The notes below the pieces were generated by a model. It searched no databases. It had not been told where the DNA came from and worked only from the letters and a program-made list of their open reading frames with translations. DNA of 64,000 nt, taken from positions 40,746 through 104,745 of the forward strand of contig DASRFD010000015.1 of assembly GCA_035651715.1 (NCBI GenBank), written 5' to 3'. How positions within the stretch are numbered: the first letter of the stretch is position 1; every line of letters begins with the position of its first letter. Below are positions 53,452 to 64,000 of this stretch, piece by piece. The position numbers and the translations under genes were made by a program. The DNA comes from Nevskia sp035651715 (GTDB lineage: Bacteria; Pseudomonadota; Gammaproteobacteria; Nevskiales; Nevskiaceae).

Positions 53452-54051
53452 ATGTCACGCAGCATCGAATTCTTCTGGGACGCCGCCAGCCCGTACACCT
53501 ATCTCGCCTCGACCCAGATCGAGGCGGTGGCGGCCCGCGCCGGCGCCAGCCTGGTGTGGAAGCCGTTCCTGCTGGGCAAGGTGTTCGAGGCCACCGGCAA
53601 CAAGATGCCGGCGGCGATCCCGGCCAAGGGCAAGCACCTGTTCCTCGACGTGCGGCGCTGGGCCGAGCACTATGGCGTGCCGGTCGGCTTCCCCAAGGTG
53701 TTCCCGGTCAACAGCGTGCTGGCGCTGCGCGCCGGCATCGCGGCGGGCCGGCACGGCCAGGGCGCGGCGTTCGCCAAGGCGGTGATGAAGGCCTACTGGG
53801 CCGACGGCGCCGACATCGGCCAGGCCGGGGTGATCGGCGCCGTGGCGGCGGCGCTCGGCCTCGACGGCGCCGCGCTGGTGGCGCAGGCCCAGGAGCAGCC
53901 GGTCAAGGACGAGCTGCGCGCCAACACCGAGGAAGCGGTGAAGCGCGGCGCCTTCGGCGCGCCCACTTTTTTCGTCGGCGAGCAGATGTTCTGGGGCAAC
54001 GACCGCCTGGTGCTGCTCGAGCAGTTCCTCTCCGGCAAGATCGCCGCCTGA
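53452..54051 (+). CDS. 2-hydroxychromene-2-carboxylate isomerase-like protein (DsbA family)
   Basis: A 199-residue thioredoxin-fold protein (SIEFFWDAASPYTYLAST, KPFLLGKVFEATGNKMP, GAPTFFVGEQMFWGNDRLVLLEQFL). It matches the glutathione-dependent kappa-GST/HCCA isomerase group, which handles aromatic breakdown intermediates, but no aromatic pathway genes are nearby. GAGGGAG is upstream. Its TGA overlaps the ATG of the following gene. Confidence 0.88.
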   Translation: MSRSIEFFWDAASPYTYLASTQIEAVAARAGASLVWKPFLLGKVFEATGNKMPAAIPAKGKHLFLDVRRWAEHYGVPVGFPKVFPVNSVLALRAGIAAGRHGQGAAFAKAVMKAYWADGADIGQAGVIGAVAAALGLDGAALVAQAQEQPVKDELRANTEEAVKRGAFGAPTFFVGEQMFWGNDRLVLLEQFLSGKIAA

Positions 54052-54575
54052 TGCGCTGGCGCCCGCTGCTCGCCGCGCTGCTCGCCGCGCCGGCCCTGTG
54101 CGCCGCGGAGGAGTCCGCGGCGCCCCTGTCGGGCTGGCGCGCCGGGCTCGACGCGGTGGGGCCGATCCGCCTCGGCATGAGCCTGGAGCAGGCGCGCCGC
54201 GCCTCCGGCCTGGACCTGCAGGAACAGCCGCCGCGCGGCGCCGCCTGGCAGGCCTGCCATTACGCGTGGCCCAGCCAGAACGGCGGCCTGCGGCTGGATT
54301 TCGGCCTGATGATCGAGCAGGGCGCGGTGACCCGCATCGATGTCGCCACGCCCGAGGTGCCGACCCGCTCCGGGGTCCGCGTCGGCGACTCCGAGGACCG
54401 GGTCGGCCAGGTCTATGCCGGCCGCGTCCATGCGGCGGGCGCCGGCGCCGCGCGCGAGCTGCTGGCCTTCGGCGATCAGCCGCATCAGCTGGTGTTCCGG
54501 CTGGAGGACGGCCGGATCAGCGCCTACCGCGTCGGCCTGCGCGCGGCGGTGGAAACCGCGGAGGGTTGCGCCTGA
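54051..54575 (+). CDS. hypothetical exported protein
   Basis: A 174-residue protein with a signal peptide (MRWRPLLAALLAAPALCAAEE). The mature part has GPIRLGMSLEQARRASG, a turn seen in many small periplasmic proteins of unknown role, two Cys, and LVFRLEDGRISAYRVGL. I do not recognise it. It is translationally coupled with the upstream isomerase-like gene (ATGA overlap). Confidence 0.75.
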   Translation: MRWRPLLAALLAAPALCAAEESAAPLSGWRAGLDAVGPIRLGMSLEQARRASGLDLQEQPPRGAAWQACHYAWPSQNGGLRLDFGLMIEQGAVTRIDVATPEVPTRSGVRVGDSEDRVGQVYAGRVHAAGAGAARELLAFGDQPHQLVFRLEDGRISAYRVGLRAAVETAEGCA

Positions 54576-55429
54576 ATACCCAGAGCCGTTCCGAATTCCT
54601 GCATGTCCGCGGCCTGCGCTGCCACGTGCGCCGCTGGGGCGACCCGGCGCTGCCGCAGCTGTTCCTGACCCACGGCTGGCTCGACGTCTCCGCCACCTTC
54701 CAGCCCCTGGTCGAGCACCTGCTCGACCGCTGGCAGGTGCTGATGCCGGACTGGCGCGGCTTCGGCTACAGCGAGTGGCCGCAGGACGGTTACTGGTTCT
54801 TCGACTACGTCGGCGACCTGGAAGCGATCCTCGACCACTACTCGCCGCGGCAGCCGGTGCTGCTCGGCGGCCACAGCATGGGCGCGCAGGTGGTGGCCCT
54901 CTACGCCGGCGCGCGGCCGCAGCGGGTGCGCAAGCTGGTGTGTCTCGACGGCATCGGCCTGCCGGACATGCCGGTGCAGCGCGCGCCGCAGCGGCTGCGC
55001 AAGTGGCTCGACGACCTCCAGCAGCTGCCGGCGGTGAAGACTTACGACTCGTTCGAGCAGCTGGCCGGCCGGGTGCGCAAGCAGCACCCCCAGCTCAGCC
55101 CCGGGCAGGCCCTGTTCATCGCCCGCTGCTGGGGCCATGAAGACGCGCGCGGCCGCATCCGCCTCTGCGCCGATCCCAAGCACATCCTCGCCGGGCCGCT
55201 GCTGTACCGCGCGGCCGAGGCGGAGGAGATCTGGAAGCAGATCACCGCGCCGACCCTGTTCATCGACGCCGGCAAGTCGGCGCTGGCGCTGCCGCCGGAG
55301 GAGCGCGCGCGGCGCCGCGCCGCGTTCCGCGACCAGCGCGTGATGACGATCCCGGACGCCGGGCACATGCTGCACTTCGACGCGCCGCGCGAGACGGCCG
55401 CCGCGATCGCGGCATTCATGATGGATTGA
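54566..55429 (+). CDS. alpha/beta fold hydrolase
   Basis: About 287 residues from a TTG (CTG at 54572 also possible) behind GGAGGG; there is no ATG near the expected N-terminus. It has LFLTHGWLDVS (oxyanion), PDWRGFGYS, nucleophile GGHSMGAQ, Asp in FIDAGKS and His in DAGHMLHFD. It overlaps the preceding gene's stop. The substrate is unknown; an esterase or epoxide-hydrolase-like enzyme is a reasonable reading. Confidence 0.85.
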   Translation: MRLNTQSRSEFLHVRGLRCHVRRWGDPALPQLFLTHGWLDVSATFQPLVEHLLDRWQVLMPDWRGFGYSEWPQDGYWFFDYVGDLEAILDHYSPRQPVLLGGHSMGAQVVALYAGARPQRVRKLVCLDGIGLPDMPVQRAPQRLRKWLDDLQQLPAVKTYDSFEQLAGRVRKQHPQLSPGQALFIARCWGHEDARGRIRLCADPKHILAGPLLYRAAEAEEIWKQITAPTLFIDAGKSALALPPEERARRRAAFRDQRVMTIPDAGHMLHFDAPRETAAAIAAFMMD

Positions 55430-55551
55430 AGCCGGCAAGGCTGGCGCCAAAGGCGCCGGGCGGCCGAGAAAAGCTTTTTGAATGAAGGGCTTTCGACTTT
55501 CCTTGCGCGTTTGCGCCTTTTGTCCGGGGCGCTTTTCCTAAAATACGGTTC

Positions 55552-56586
55552 ATGCGCCTCAACAACCCCGCCCAACTCGCCGCCGCCCTGCAACGCGGCC
55601 TCGCCCCGGTCTACCTGGTCGCCGGGGAGGAACCGCTGCTGCTGCAGGAGTCGCTGGATGCGATCCGCGCCGCGGCGCGCGCCAAGGGGTATGCCGAGCG
55701 CGAGGTGCTGGACGCCGAACGCGGCTTCGACTGGCAGCGCCTGGTCGAAACCTGCAATACCCCTTCGCTGTTCGCGCCGCTGCGCATCGTCGAGCTGCGC
55801 TCGGCCAATGCGCCGGACGCCGCCGGCGCGGCGGTGCTGACCAAGCTGGCGCAGGACCCGGCGCCGGACGTGCTGCTGATTGTCAGCCTCGGCAAGCTGG
55901 AATCGCGGGCGCGCAGCGCCGCCTGGTATGCGGCGCTGGAGAACGCCGGCGCCGGCCTCTACGTCTGGCCGCTCAAGCCGGAGGAACTGCCCGCCTGGAT
56001 CGGCGGCCGCCTCAAGGCGGCCGGCCTGCAGGCCGATGCGGAGACGCTGCGCCTGCTGGCCGAGCGCACCGAGGGCAACCTGCTGGCGGCGCAGCAGGAG
56101 GTGGAGAAGCTGGCCCTGCTGTACCCGGGGCAGAACATCGGCCTGGCGCAGATCGAGGCGGCGGTGGCGGACTCGGCCCACTACGAGGTGTTCGGCTGGT
56201 TCAACAAGGTCATGGCCGGCGACGCGCGCGGCGCGGTGCGCGGCCTCGACGGCCTGCGCGACGAGGGCGTGGAGGTGCTGGCGATCCTGGCGGTGGTGGC
56301 GATGGGCCTGCGCCAGCTGGCGCGCGCCGCCCAGGCCTACGGGCGCAGCCGCAACGCCGGCGCGGCGGTGGAAGCGGCCGGGGTGTTCCGCACCAACCAG
56401 CCGGCCTACGCCCGCGCGGTGGAGCGCAGCCGCTACGGCCAGGTGCTGGGCTGGCTGCGCGACTGTGCCGCCATCGACAACCTGGCCAAATCCAGCGGCA
56501 CCCAGTCCGCGGCCTGGGAAGAGTTGTTAACATTGGTGCTGGCGGCCAGCGGTGCCGCCAGGCTCAAGCCGGCCGCGGCTCGTTGA
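55552..56586 (+). CDS. holA: DNA polymerase III delta subunit
   Basis: Clamp-loader subunit, 344 residues. It has LAPVYLVAGEEPLLLQESLDAIR at the start, a Walker-like region of reduced form, and C-terminal helical domain with AHYEVFGWFNKVMAGD and KSSGTQSAAWEELLTLVL. The usual lptE gene is not directly upstream. The downstream order proA-nadD-rsfS-rlmH is typical for the region. Confidence 0.93.
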   Translation: MRLNNPAQLAAALQRGLAPVYLVAGEEPLLLQESLDAIRAAARAKGYAEREVLDAERGFDWQRLVETCNTPSLFAPLRIVELRSANAPDAAGAAVLTKLAQDPAPDVLLIVSLGKLESRARSAAWYAALENAGAGLYVWPLKPEELPAWIGGRLKAAGLQADAETLRLLAERTEGNLLAAQQEVEKLALLYPGQNIGLAQIEAAVADSAHYEVFGWFNKVMAGDARGAVRGLDGLRDEGVEVLAILAVVAMGLRQLARAAQAYGRSRNAGAAVEAAGVFRTNQPAYARAVERSRYGQVLGWLRDCAAIDNLAKSSGTQSAAWEELLTLVLAASGAARLKPAAAR

Positions 56587-56621
56587 ACCCCGGCGGGCAT
56601 ATACGGATGGGATCGGCGGCG

Positions 56622-57917
<1,296 letters not shown>

Positions 57918-57918
57918 G

Positions 57919-58015
57919 GCAGTCGCCGGTCGCCAGTTGCCGGTTGCCAGCAAAAGCGGGGGCTGTGGCCTGCTGCTTTTCAGCGACGGCTGGCGGCTGG
58001 CAACGGGCTGCTGAC
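57919..58015. repeat. heptamer repeat between proA and nadD
   Basis: CAGTCGC-CGGTCGC-CAGTTGC and then CGGTTGC-CAGC are four and a half 7-bp units, followed by AAAAGC...GCTTTT and, 20 bases on, GGCTGGCGGCTGGCAAC, the inverted counterpart. It is the clearest copy of the heptamer family in this window. Confidence 0.75.
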
Positions 58016-58040
58016 GATTGCGGCCAACGCGCACCTTCTC

Positions 58041-58721
58041 TTGTCCACTAACCCCCCCGCCGCGATCGGCATCTTCGGCGGCACCTTCGCCCCGATCCAC
58101 CACGGTCATATCCGCCTGGCGCTGGAGCTGCGCGAGCGGCTCGGCCTGTCGCGCGTGCTGATCGTGCCCAGCGCCAACCCGCCGCACCGCGCCGCGCCGG
58201 AGGTGCCGCCGCTGCGCCGCCTGGAGTGGGCGCGCCTGGCAGTGGGCGCCGAGCCCTACCTGCAGGTCGACGACCGCGAGATCCGCCGCACCGGTCCTTC
58301 CTATACCTACGACACCCTGGCCGGCCTGCGCGGCGAGCTCGGCAGCGCCGCGCCACTGGTGCTGCTGCTCGGCGACGACGCCGCCAACCAGCTGCACACC
58401 TGGCACCGCTGGCGCGAGCTGTTCGACCTGGCCCACCTGGTGTTCGTCGAGCGGCCCTACGAGCCGCCTGCGCCCGCGCCGGAGCTGGCCGCGTTCCTGC
58501 GCGGCCGCCGCGCCGCTTCCGCCCGGGCCCTGCTGGAGCAGCCGTCCGGCACCTGGATATCCGCCAGCATTCCGCCGCTGGCGATCTCCTCCACCCGCAT
58601 CCGGCAGCTGCTCAAGGCCGGCCGCAGCATCCGCGGCCTGGTGCCCGATGCCGTGATCCAGTCATTCACCACCGAGGACGTCCGCGCTCTGACCCACGAT
58701 GAAGACCCCGCCCAAGACTAA
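58041..58721 (+). CDS. nadD: nicotinate-nucleotide adenylyltransferase
   Basis: Makes deamido-NAD from NaMN and ATP. The 226-residue protein has the GGTFAPIHHGH nucleotide motif at about 13-23, and ISSTRIRQLL near the C-terminus. The start is a TTG with no strong ribosome site; upstream in-frame alternatives are absent. It overlaps the rsfS start by 23 bp. Confidence 0.94.
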   Translation: MSTNPPAAIGIFGGTFAPIHHGHIRLALELRERLGLSRVLIVPSANPPHRAAPEVPPLRRLEWARLAVGAEPYLQVDDREIRRTGPSYTYDTLAGLRGELGSAAPLVLLLGDDAANQLHTWHRWRELFDLAHLVFVERPYEPPAPAPELAAFLRGRRAASARALLEQPSGTWISASIPPLAISSTRIRQLLKAGRSIRGLVPDAVIQSFTTEDVRALTHDEDPAQD

Positions 58722-59268
58722 AGCCGCAAAGACCGCCGCCAAGGCCCCCGCCAAAGCTTCCGCCAAGGGCCGGGCCCCGGCGCAGAAGGCCAAGGCCCCT
58801 GCCAGGTCCGCGGCCAAGCCGAAACCCCGCACCAAGACGCTGGCCAAGGCCGGCCCGAAGAAAGCTCCGGCAAAGCCCAAGGCCGCGGCCGCGCCGAAGG
58901 CGGCCAGGAAGGCCGCCGCGCCGGATCCTTCCGCCGCCCTCACCGCGCTGGCGGTGGCGGCGCTGGAGGACCTCAAGGGCCTGGACATCAAGGTGCTCGA
59001 CGTGCGCGAGCTGACGCCGATCACCGACAGCATGGTGATCTGCACCGGCACCTCCAACCGCCACGTCAAGTCGCTGGCCGAGAACGTGATGGAGAAGGCC
59101 AAGGAAAAAGGCTACCGCCCGATCGGCGTGGAAGGCCTGAACGAGGGCGAGTGGGTGCTGGTGGACTTGAACGGCGTGCTGGTGCACGTGATGCAGACCC
59201 AGCCGCGGCTGTTCTACCAGCTGGAGAAGCTGTGGGACCTGGGCAGCGCCGGCGCGCCGGTAGCCTGA
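58699..59268 (+). CDS. rsfS: ribosome silencing factor RsfS with long basic N-terminal tail
   Basis: Binds ribosomal protein uL14 and blocks subunit joining in stationary phase. The 189-residue protein is about 75 residues longer than the family. The first ~75 are Ala/Lys/Pro-rich repeats (AKAPAKASAKGRAPAQKAKA-like), resembling histone H1-like tails. The RsfS core follows (LKGLDIKVLDVRELTPITDSMVICTGTSNRHVK). An internal ATG closer to the core is not evident, so the tail is probably translated. Confidence 0.92.
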   Translation: MKTPPKTKAAKTAAKAPAKASAKGRAPAQKAKAPARSAAKPKPRTKTLAKAGPKKAPAKPKAAAAPKAARKAAAPDPSAALTALAVAALEDLKGLDIKVLDVRELTPITDSMVICTGTSNRHVKSLAENVMEKAKEKGYRPIGVEGLNEGEWVLVDLNGVLVHVMQTQPRLFYQLEKLWDLGSAGAPVA

Positions 59269-59281
59269 AAGACGCGGGCCG

Positions 59282-59752
59282 ATGCGCTTGAGGCTGATCG
59301 CCGTCGGCACGCGCATGCCCGCCTGGGTCGAGGCCGGCTTCGCCGAATACGCGCAACGCCTGCCGCGCGAACTGCGCCTGGAGCTGGTCGAGATCCCGGT
59401 GGAGGCGCGCGGCAAGAACGCCGACATCGCGCGGCTGCGCGAGGCGGAAGGGGAGAGGATGCTGCGCGCCGCCGGCAGCGGCGTGCGCATCGTCGCCTTC
59501 GACGAGCGCGGCGAGGCCCTGGACACGCTCGGCTGGGCCCGCGCCATCCCGCAGTGGCTGCAGGACGGCCGCGATGTCGCCCTGCTGGTGGGCGGTCCCG
59601 ACGGCCTGGCGCCGGCCTGCCTGGCCGCCGCCTCGGCGCGCTGGTCGCTGTCGAAGCTGACCTTTCCGCATCCGCTGGTGCGGGTGCTGATCGCCGAGCA
59701 GCTGTACCGCGCCTGGAGCGTGACGCAGAACCATCCGTATCATCGGGCGTGA
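59282..59752 (+). CDS. rlmH: 23S rRNA pseudouridine-1915 N3-methyltransferase
   Basis: A SPOUT methyltransferase of 156 residues. The knot region includes LLVGGPDGL and the C-terminal LSKLTFPHPLVRVLIAEQLYRAWSVTQNHPYHR signature. It lies 13 bp after rsfS, as in most Gammaproteobacteria. Downstream mrdA/rodA genes, often next, are replaced here by transketolase. Confidence 0.95.
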   Translation: MRLRLIAVGTRMPAWVEAGFAEYAQRLPRELRLELVEIPVEARGKNADIARLREAEGERMLRAAGSGVRIVAFDERGEALDTLGWARAIPQWLQDGRDVALLVGGPDGLAPACLAAASARWSLSKLTFPHPLVRVLIAEQLYRAWSVTQNHPYHRA

Positions 59753-59888
59753 GGGCGGTGCCGCCCCGGCAGGCCGCCCCGCGGGCTATGGCAGCGCCGC
59801 GACCGGACCGCCGCACCGCAAGCGCCGCCGCCGCGGCGGCCTGCGGCTGGCGCGGCCGCGACACGCTGTAACAAAAACACCACAAGTC

Positions 59889-59917
59889 TTGCCGCCGCCG
59901 GGCGGGGGCCGGACAAT
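59889..59917 (+). promoter_or_regulatory. candidate sigma70 promoter of tkt
   Basis: TTGCCG (59889-59894) and GACAAT (59912-59917) are spaced exactly 17 bp and lie 38 bp before the transketolase ATG. Confidence 0.55.
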
Positions 59918-59954
59918 ACGCGTCCTTCCGCCCCGCCTGCCGACGAGCCGCCCG

Positions 59955-61952
<1,998 letters not shown>

Positions 61953-62005
61953 CCGACAGGGGGTCCCGTCGGTCGGGCCGCAGCATTTGAACAAAAAATA
62001 GGCGC

Positions 62006-62034
62006 TTGCACCCCGGGGGCCGGCTAGATACTAT
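62006..62034 (+). promoter_or_regulatory. sigma70-like promoter of the exbB operon
   Basis: TTGCAC (62006-62011) and TACTAT (62029-62034) are separated by exactly 17 bp, 95 bp before the exbB start, in the 176-bp gap after tkt. No Fur-like box is recognised. Confidence 0.6.
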
Positions 62035-62128
62035 TCGACCCTTTCCGAGCGGGACTCGTCGGATATAGAGGCAATCAATGCCCCGCCCACGCGTTCCCAG
62101 TGCTTGTGCCCAACTGGAGTTCTAGTCC

Positions 62129-62851
62129 GTGTCCCTGATCCTTCTTGCGGCTGACGCCGCCGATACCGTCGCCTCCGTCAATCCGGCCGACCTGTCCATC
62201 GCCCATCTCGTCAGCCAGGCCGACCCCGTGGTCAAGGCCGTGCTGGTGATCCTGGTGATCTTCTCGGTGTGGTGCTGGACGGTGATGTTCGAAAAGCTGT
62301 TCGCCATGATGGCCGCCAACACCGCCGCCACCCGCCTGGAGGACACGCTGGAGTCCGGCACCCTGGAGGACATGATCAACTACACCGACAAGCACCCGGT
62401 GGCCAAGATCATCGCCGCCGGCAACGCCGAGTGGCGCGAGGGTTCCGGCGAGCACGAGCACGAAGCGCTGCACGAAGTGCGCGACCGCGTCGAGCGCGCC
62501 ATGCGCCTGGAGCTGTCCAACGAGACCCGCCGCCTGAACAAGCGCCTGCCGTTCCTGGCCACCGTGGGTTCCTCCGCTCCGTTCATCGGCCTGTTCGGCA
62601 CGGTGTGGGGCATCATGAACACCTTCACCGGCATCGCCGCGGCGCACGACACCAGCCTGGCCACCGTGGCCCCCGGCATCGCCGAGGCCCTGATCGCCAC
62701 CGGCATCGGCCTGGCCGCGGCCATCCCGTCGATCATGGCGTACAACAGCTTCGCCACCAACCTGAGCCGCTATACCGGCCGCCTCAACACCGCCATCGGC
62801 ATCTACGCCGGCCGCCTGTCCAAGCGCTTCGCCCCGGCCGCGAGGGCCTAA
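62129..62851 (+). CDS. exbB: ExbB/TolQ family proton channel protein
   Basis: A 240-residue inner-membrane protein, first of a TonB-energising operon. Three hydrophobic segments are visible (about 38-52, 145-160 and 182-200); the conserved LPFLATVGSSAPFIGLFGTVWGIMNTF and the APGIAEALIATGIGLAAAIPSIMAYN block are ExbB-like. The start is a GTG behind GGAG. It forms a channel with ExbD to power outer-membrane receptors such as BtuB elsewhere in the window. Confidence 0.93.
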   Translation: MSLILLAADAADTVASVNPADLSIAHLVSQADPVVKAVLVILVIFSVWCWTVMFEKLFAMMAANTAATRLEDTLESGTLEDMINYTDKHPVAKIIAAGNAEWREGSGEHEHEALHEVRDRVERAMRLELSNETRRLNKRLPFLATVGSSAPFIGLFGTVWGIMNTFTGIAAAHDTSLATVAPGIAEALIATGIGLAAAIPSIMAYNSFATNLSRYTGRLNTAIGIYAGRLSKRFAPAARA

Positions 62852-62854
62852 GTC

Positions 62855-63286
62855 ATGGGCATGAACGTCAAATCCTCTTCGGGTGGTGACGAAGGGGAGA
62901 TGGGGCCCGTGGCGGAAATCAACGTCACGCCCCTGGTTGACGTCATGCTGGTGCTATTGATCATCTTCATGGTCACGGCGCCGCTGATGATGAACCAGCT
63001 GCCCATCACCTTGCCCAAGCCCAGTGTCTTCCAGACCGACAAGCCGCCCGAGAAGCTGGCGGTGAGCTTCGACCTGCAAGGCAACTATTTCATCCAGCAC
63101 AACGATGACCCGAAAGCCGCCGTCGCCTACGCAGACCTGCCGGCGCAGCTCTCGGCCATCGCCAAGGACCACCCGGACGAGGTGGTCACCGTGTGCGCGG
63201 ATCCGCAATCCATTTATGACCGCGTGGTCGACCTGATGGCCATCGTCGGCAGCTCCGGCTTCAACAAGGTGACGCTATGTCCCTGA
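62855..63286 (+). CDS. exbD: ExbD/TolR family protein 1
   Basis: A 143-residue protein with a single N-terminal transmembrane helix (NVTPLVDVMLVLLIIFMVTAPLMM) carrying the essential Asp in PLVDVMLVLL, then a periplasmic domain ending GSSGFNKVTL. It starts three bases after exbB ends. A second exbD follows, so the operon has two, as in Xanthomonads. Confidence 0.93.
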   Translation: MGMNVKSSSGGDEGEMGPVAEINVTPLVDVMLVLLIIFMVTAPLMMNQLPITLPKPSVFQTDKPPEKLAVSFDLQGNYFIQHNDDPKAAVAYADLPAQLSAIAKDHPDEVVTVCADPQSIYDRVVDLMAIVGSSGFNKVTLCP

Positions 63287-63330
63287 GAGCTCCGGCCTGT
63301 GCCGCTCGCCGCGCGGGCGAGGTATAACCC

Positions 63331-63777
63331 ATGGCAATGAGCGCGAAGACTTCCTCGCATGGCGAGGAAGACGAACTCGGCGGAGCCATCGCCGAGATCA
63401 ACGTGACGCCGCTGGTCGACGTCATGCTGGTACTGCTGATCATCTTCATGGTGACGGCGCCCCTGATGATGTCCCAGGTGCCGATCACCCTGCCGAAGGC
63501 CGCCCTGCAGGAAATGGGCAAGCCGCGTGATCCGCTGATCCTGTCGTTCGACCTGAACGGCAATTACTACATCGACACCGGTGGCGGCAACGTGCAGGAG
63601 TTCCGCTACGAGCAGCTGCCGCAGCGTCTGCACGACCTGGCGGTGGCGCAGCCGGACAACCTGGTCTATATCCGCGCCGACAAGACCGCGGTGTTCGACA
63701 AGGTGCGCGATCTGCTGAAGCTGGCCGCGCAGGCCGGCTTCTACAAGGTCTCGTTGATGTCGCAGGCCCGCGAGTAA
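63331..63777 (+). CDS. exbD2: ExbD/TolR family protein 2
   Basis: A 148-residue second ExbD with the same helix and Asp (NVTPLVDVMLVLLIIFMVTAPLMM) and a periplasmic domain ending AAQAGFYKVSLMSQ. The two ExbD helices are nearly identical, the periplasmic parts diverge. In Xanthomonas the second ExbD is needed for specific functions only. It is 10 bp before tonB. Confidence 0.92.
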   Translation: MAMSAKTSSHGEEDELGGAIAEINVTPLVDVMLVLLIIFMVTAPLMMSQVPITLPKAALQEMGKPRDPLILSFDLNGNYYIDTGGGNVQEFRYEQLPQRLHDLAVAQPDNLVYIRADKTAVFDKVRDLLKLAAQAGFYKVSLMSQARE

Positions 63778-63787
63778 GGGGAGCGAC

Positions 63788-64000
63788 ATGAGCGATAGCC
63801 AACAGCAGCCCCCGCACAAGAAAAAGAAGCGATCCCTGGCCCTGGGGCCTGGCGCGATCATCTCGATCATCTTCCACATCGTGCTGGGTATCTACATCCT
63901 GCACATGGTGCGGCCGAATCTGTTCATCACGCCGCAGAAGAAGATGATCGCGACCATCGTGATGGAGCCCCCGCCGCCCCCGCCGCCGCCCCCGCCGCCG
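63788..64000 (+). CDS. tonB: energy transducer TonB (partial, cut by window end)
   Basis: The first 71 codons of a TonB protein behind GGGGAG. It has a basic cytoplasmic start (HKKKKRSLALG), one transmembrane helix with the conserved His (IIFHIVLGIYILHMV), and the beginning of a proline-rich spacer (EPPPPPP...). The rest lies past the window end. It completes an exbB-exbD-exbD-tonB operon. Confidence 0.88.
   Translation, partial: MSDSQQQPPHKKKKRSLALGPGAIISIIFHIVLGIYILHMVRPNLFITPQKKMIATIVMEPPPPPPPPPPP

Noticed and set aside
57919..58015. Heptamer arrays as a CRISPR
   Set aside because: Units are 7 bp with no spacers and no cas genes are present.
63960..64000. Proline run at the window end as an assembly artefact
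   Set aside because: TonB proteins have such a proline-rich spacer immediately after the transmembrane helix.

Overview
The window is a GC-rich (roughly 70 % by eye, not counted) bacterial chromosome segment, densely packed with housekeeping genes on both strands. Gene content points to a Gammaproteobacterium: minCDE, a three-gene pntAA-pntAB-pntB transhydrogenase, purT, ppk/ppx, typA, a holA-proA-nadD-rsfS-rlmH run, and an exbB-exbD-exbD-tonB cluster of the kind common in Xanthomonadales/Nevskiales. The order-level placement is inference. I saw no phage, transposase, rRNA, tRNA or CRISPR array.

Layout. 1-5 kb: a nested-palindrome repeat, rubredoxin, methylisocitrate lyase and the transhydrogenase operon. 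5-15 kb: two small membrane proteins, a nitrilase-family amidohydrolase divergent from an AraC-type regulator, a DUF2914-like membrane protein, a queuosine-precursor transporter, an exported catalase-like peroxidase, class I fumarase, and an unusual Ser/Thr kinase-HDOD-GAF fusion. 15-18 kb: a cobalamin block (adenosyltransferase and BtuB receptor) under a cobalamin riboswitch split by a 266-bp palindromic element. 18-24 kb: IMPase-family phosphatase, SDR, a dienelactone hydrolase gene broken by a frameshift, a cold-shock protein, an M48 lipoprotein protease and two monoheme cytochromes c. 23-27 kb: the polyphosphate pair ppx/ppk. 27-36 kb: GST, GDPD, pyruvate kinase, PurT, a metallophosphoesterase followed by a MauG/CcpA-like dihaem peroxidase, and small genes. 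36-42 kb: TypA/BipA, GST, MscS-like channel, and a WYL regulator with two VOC genes and a plausible operator. 42-48 kb: RimK-like ATP-grasp ligase, MipA-like porin, GNAT, CDF-like transporter, DedA-rhodanese fusion and MerC-like protein. 48-53 kb: minCDE, then the circularly permuted ATP-grasp / alpha-E / Anbu peptidase set. 53-64 kb: isomerase and hydrolase genes, the holA-to-rlmH run, transketolase, and a TonB energising system cut by the window edge.

The most distinctive signals are non-coding. They are (i) paired, nested palindromes present twice, one copy sitting in a peripheral arm of the cobalamin riboswitch; (ii) a degenerate family of 7-bp tandem repeats with consensus CRGTYNC beside an AAAGC/GCTTT hairpin, at four intergenic sites; and (iii) a MITE-like inverted repeat separating minC from minD. 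Among proteins, the kinase-HDOD-GAF fusion and the Anbu locus lacking its usual transglutaminase gene stand out.
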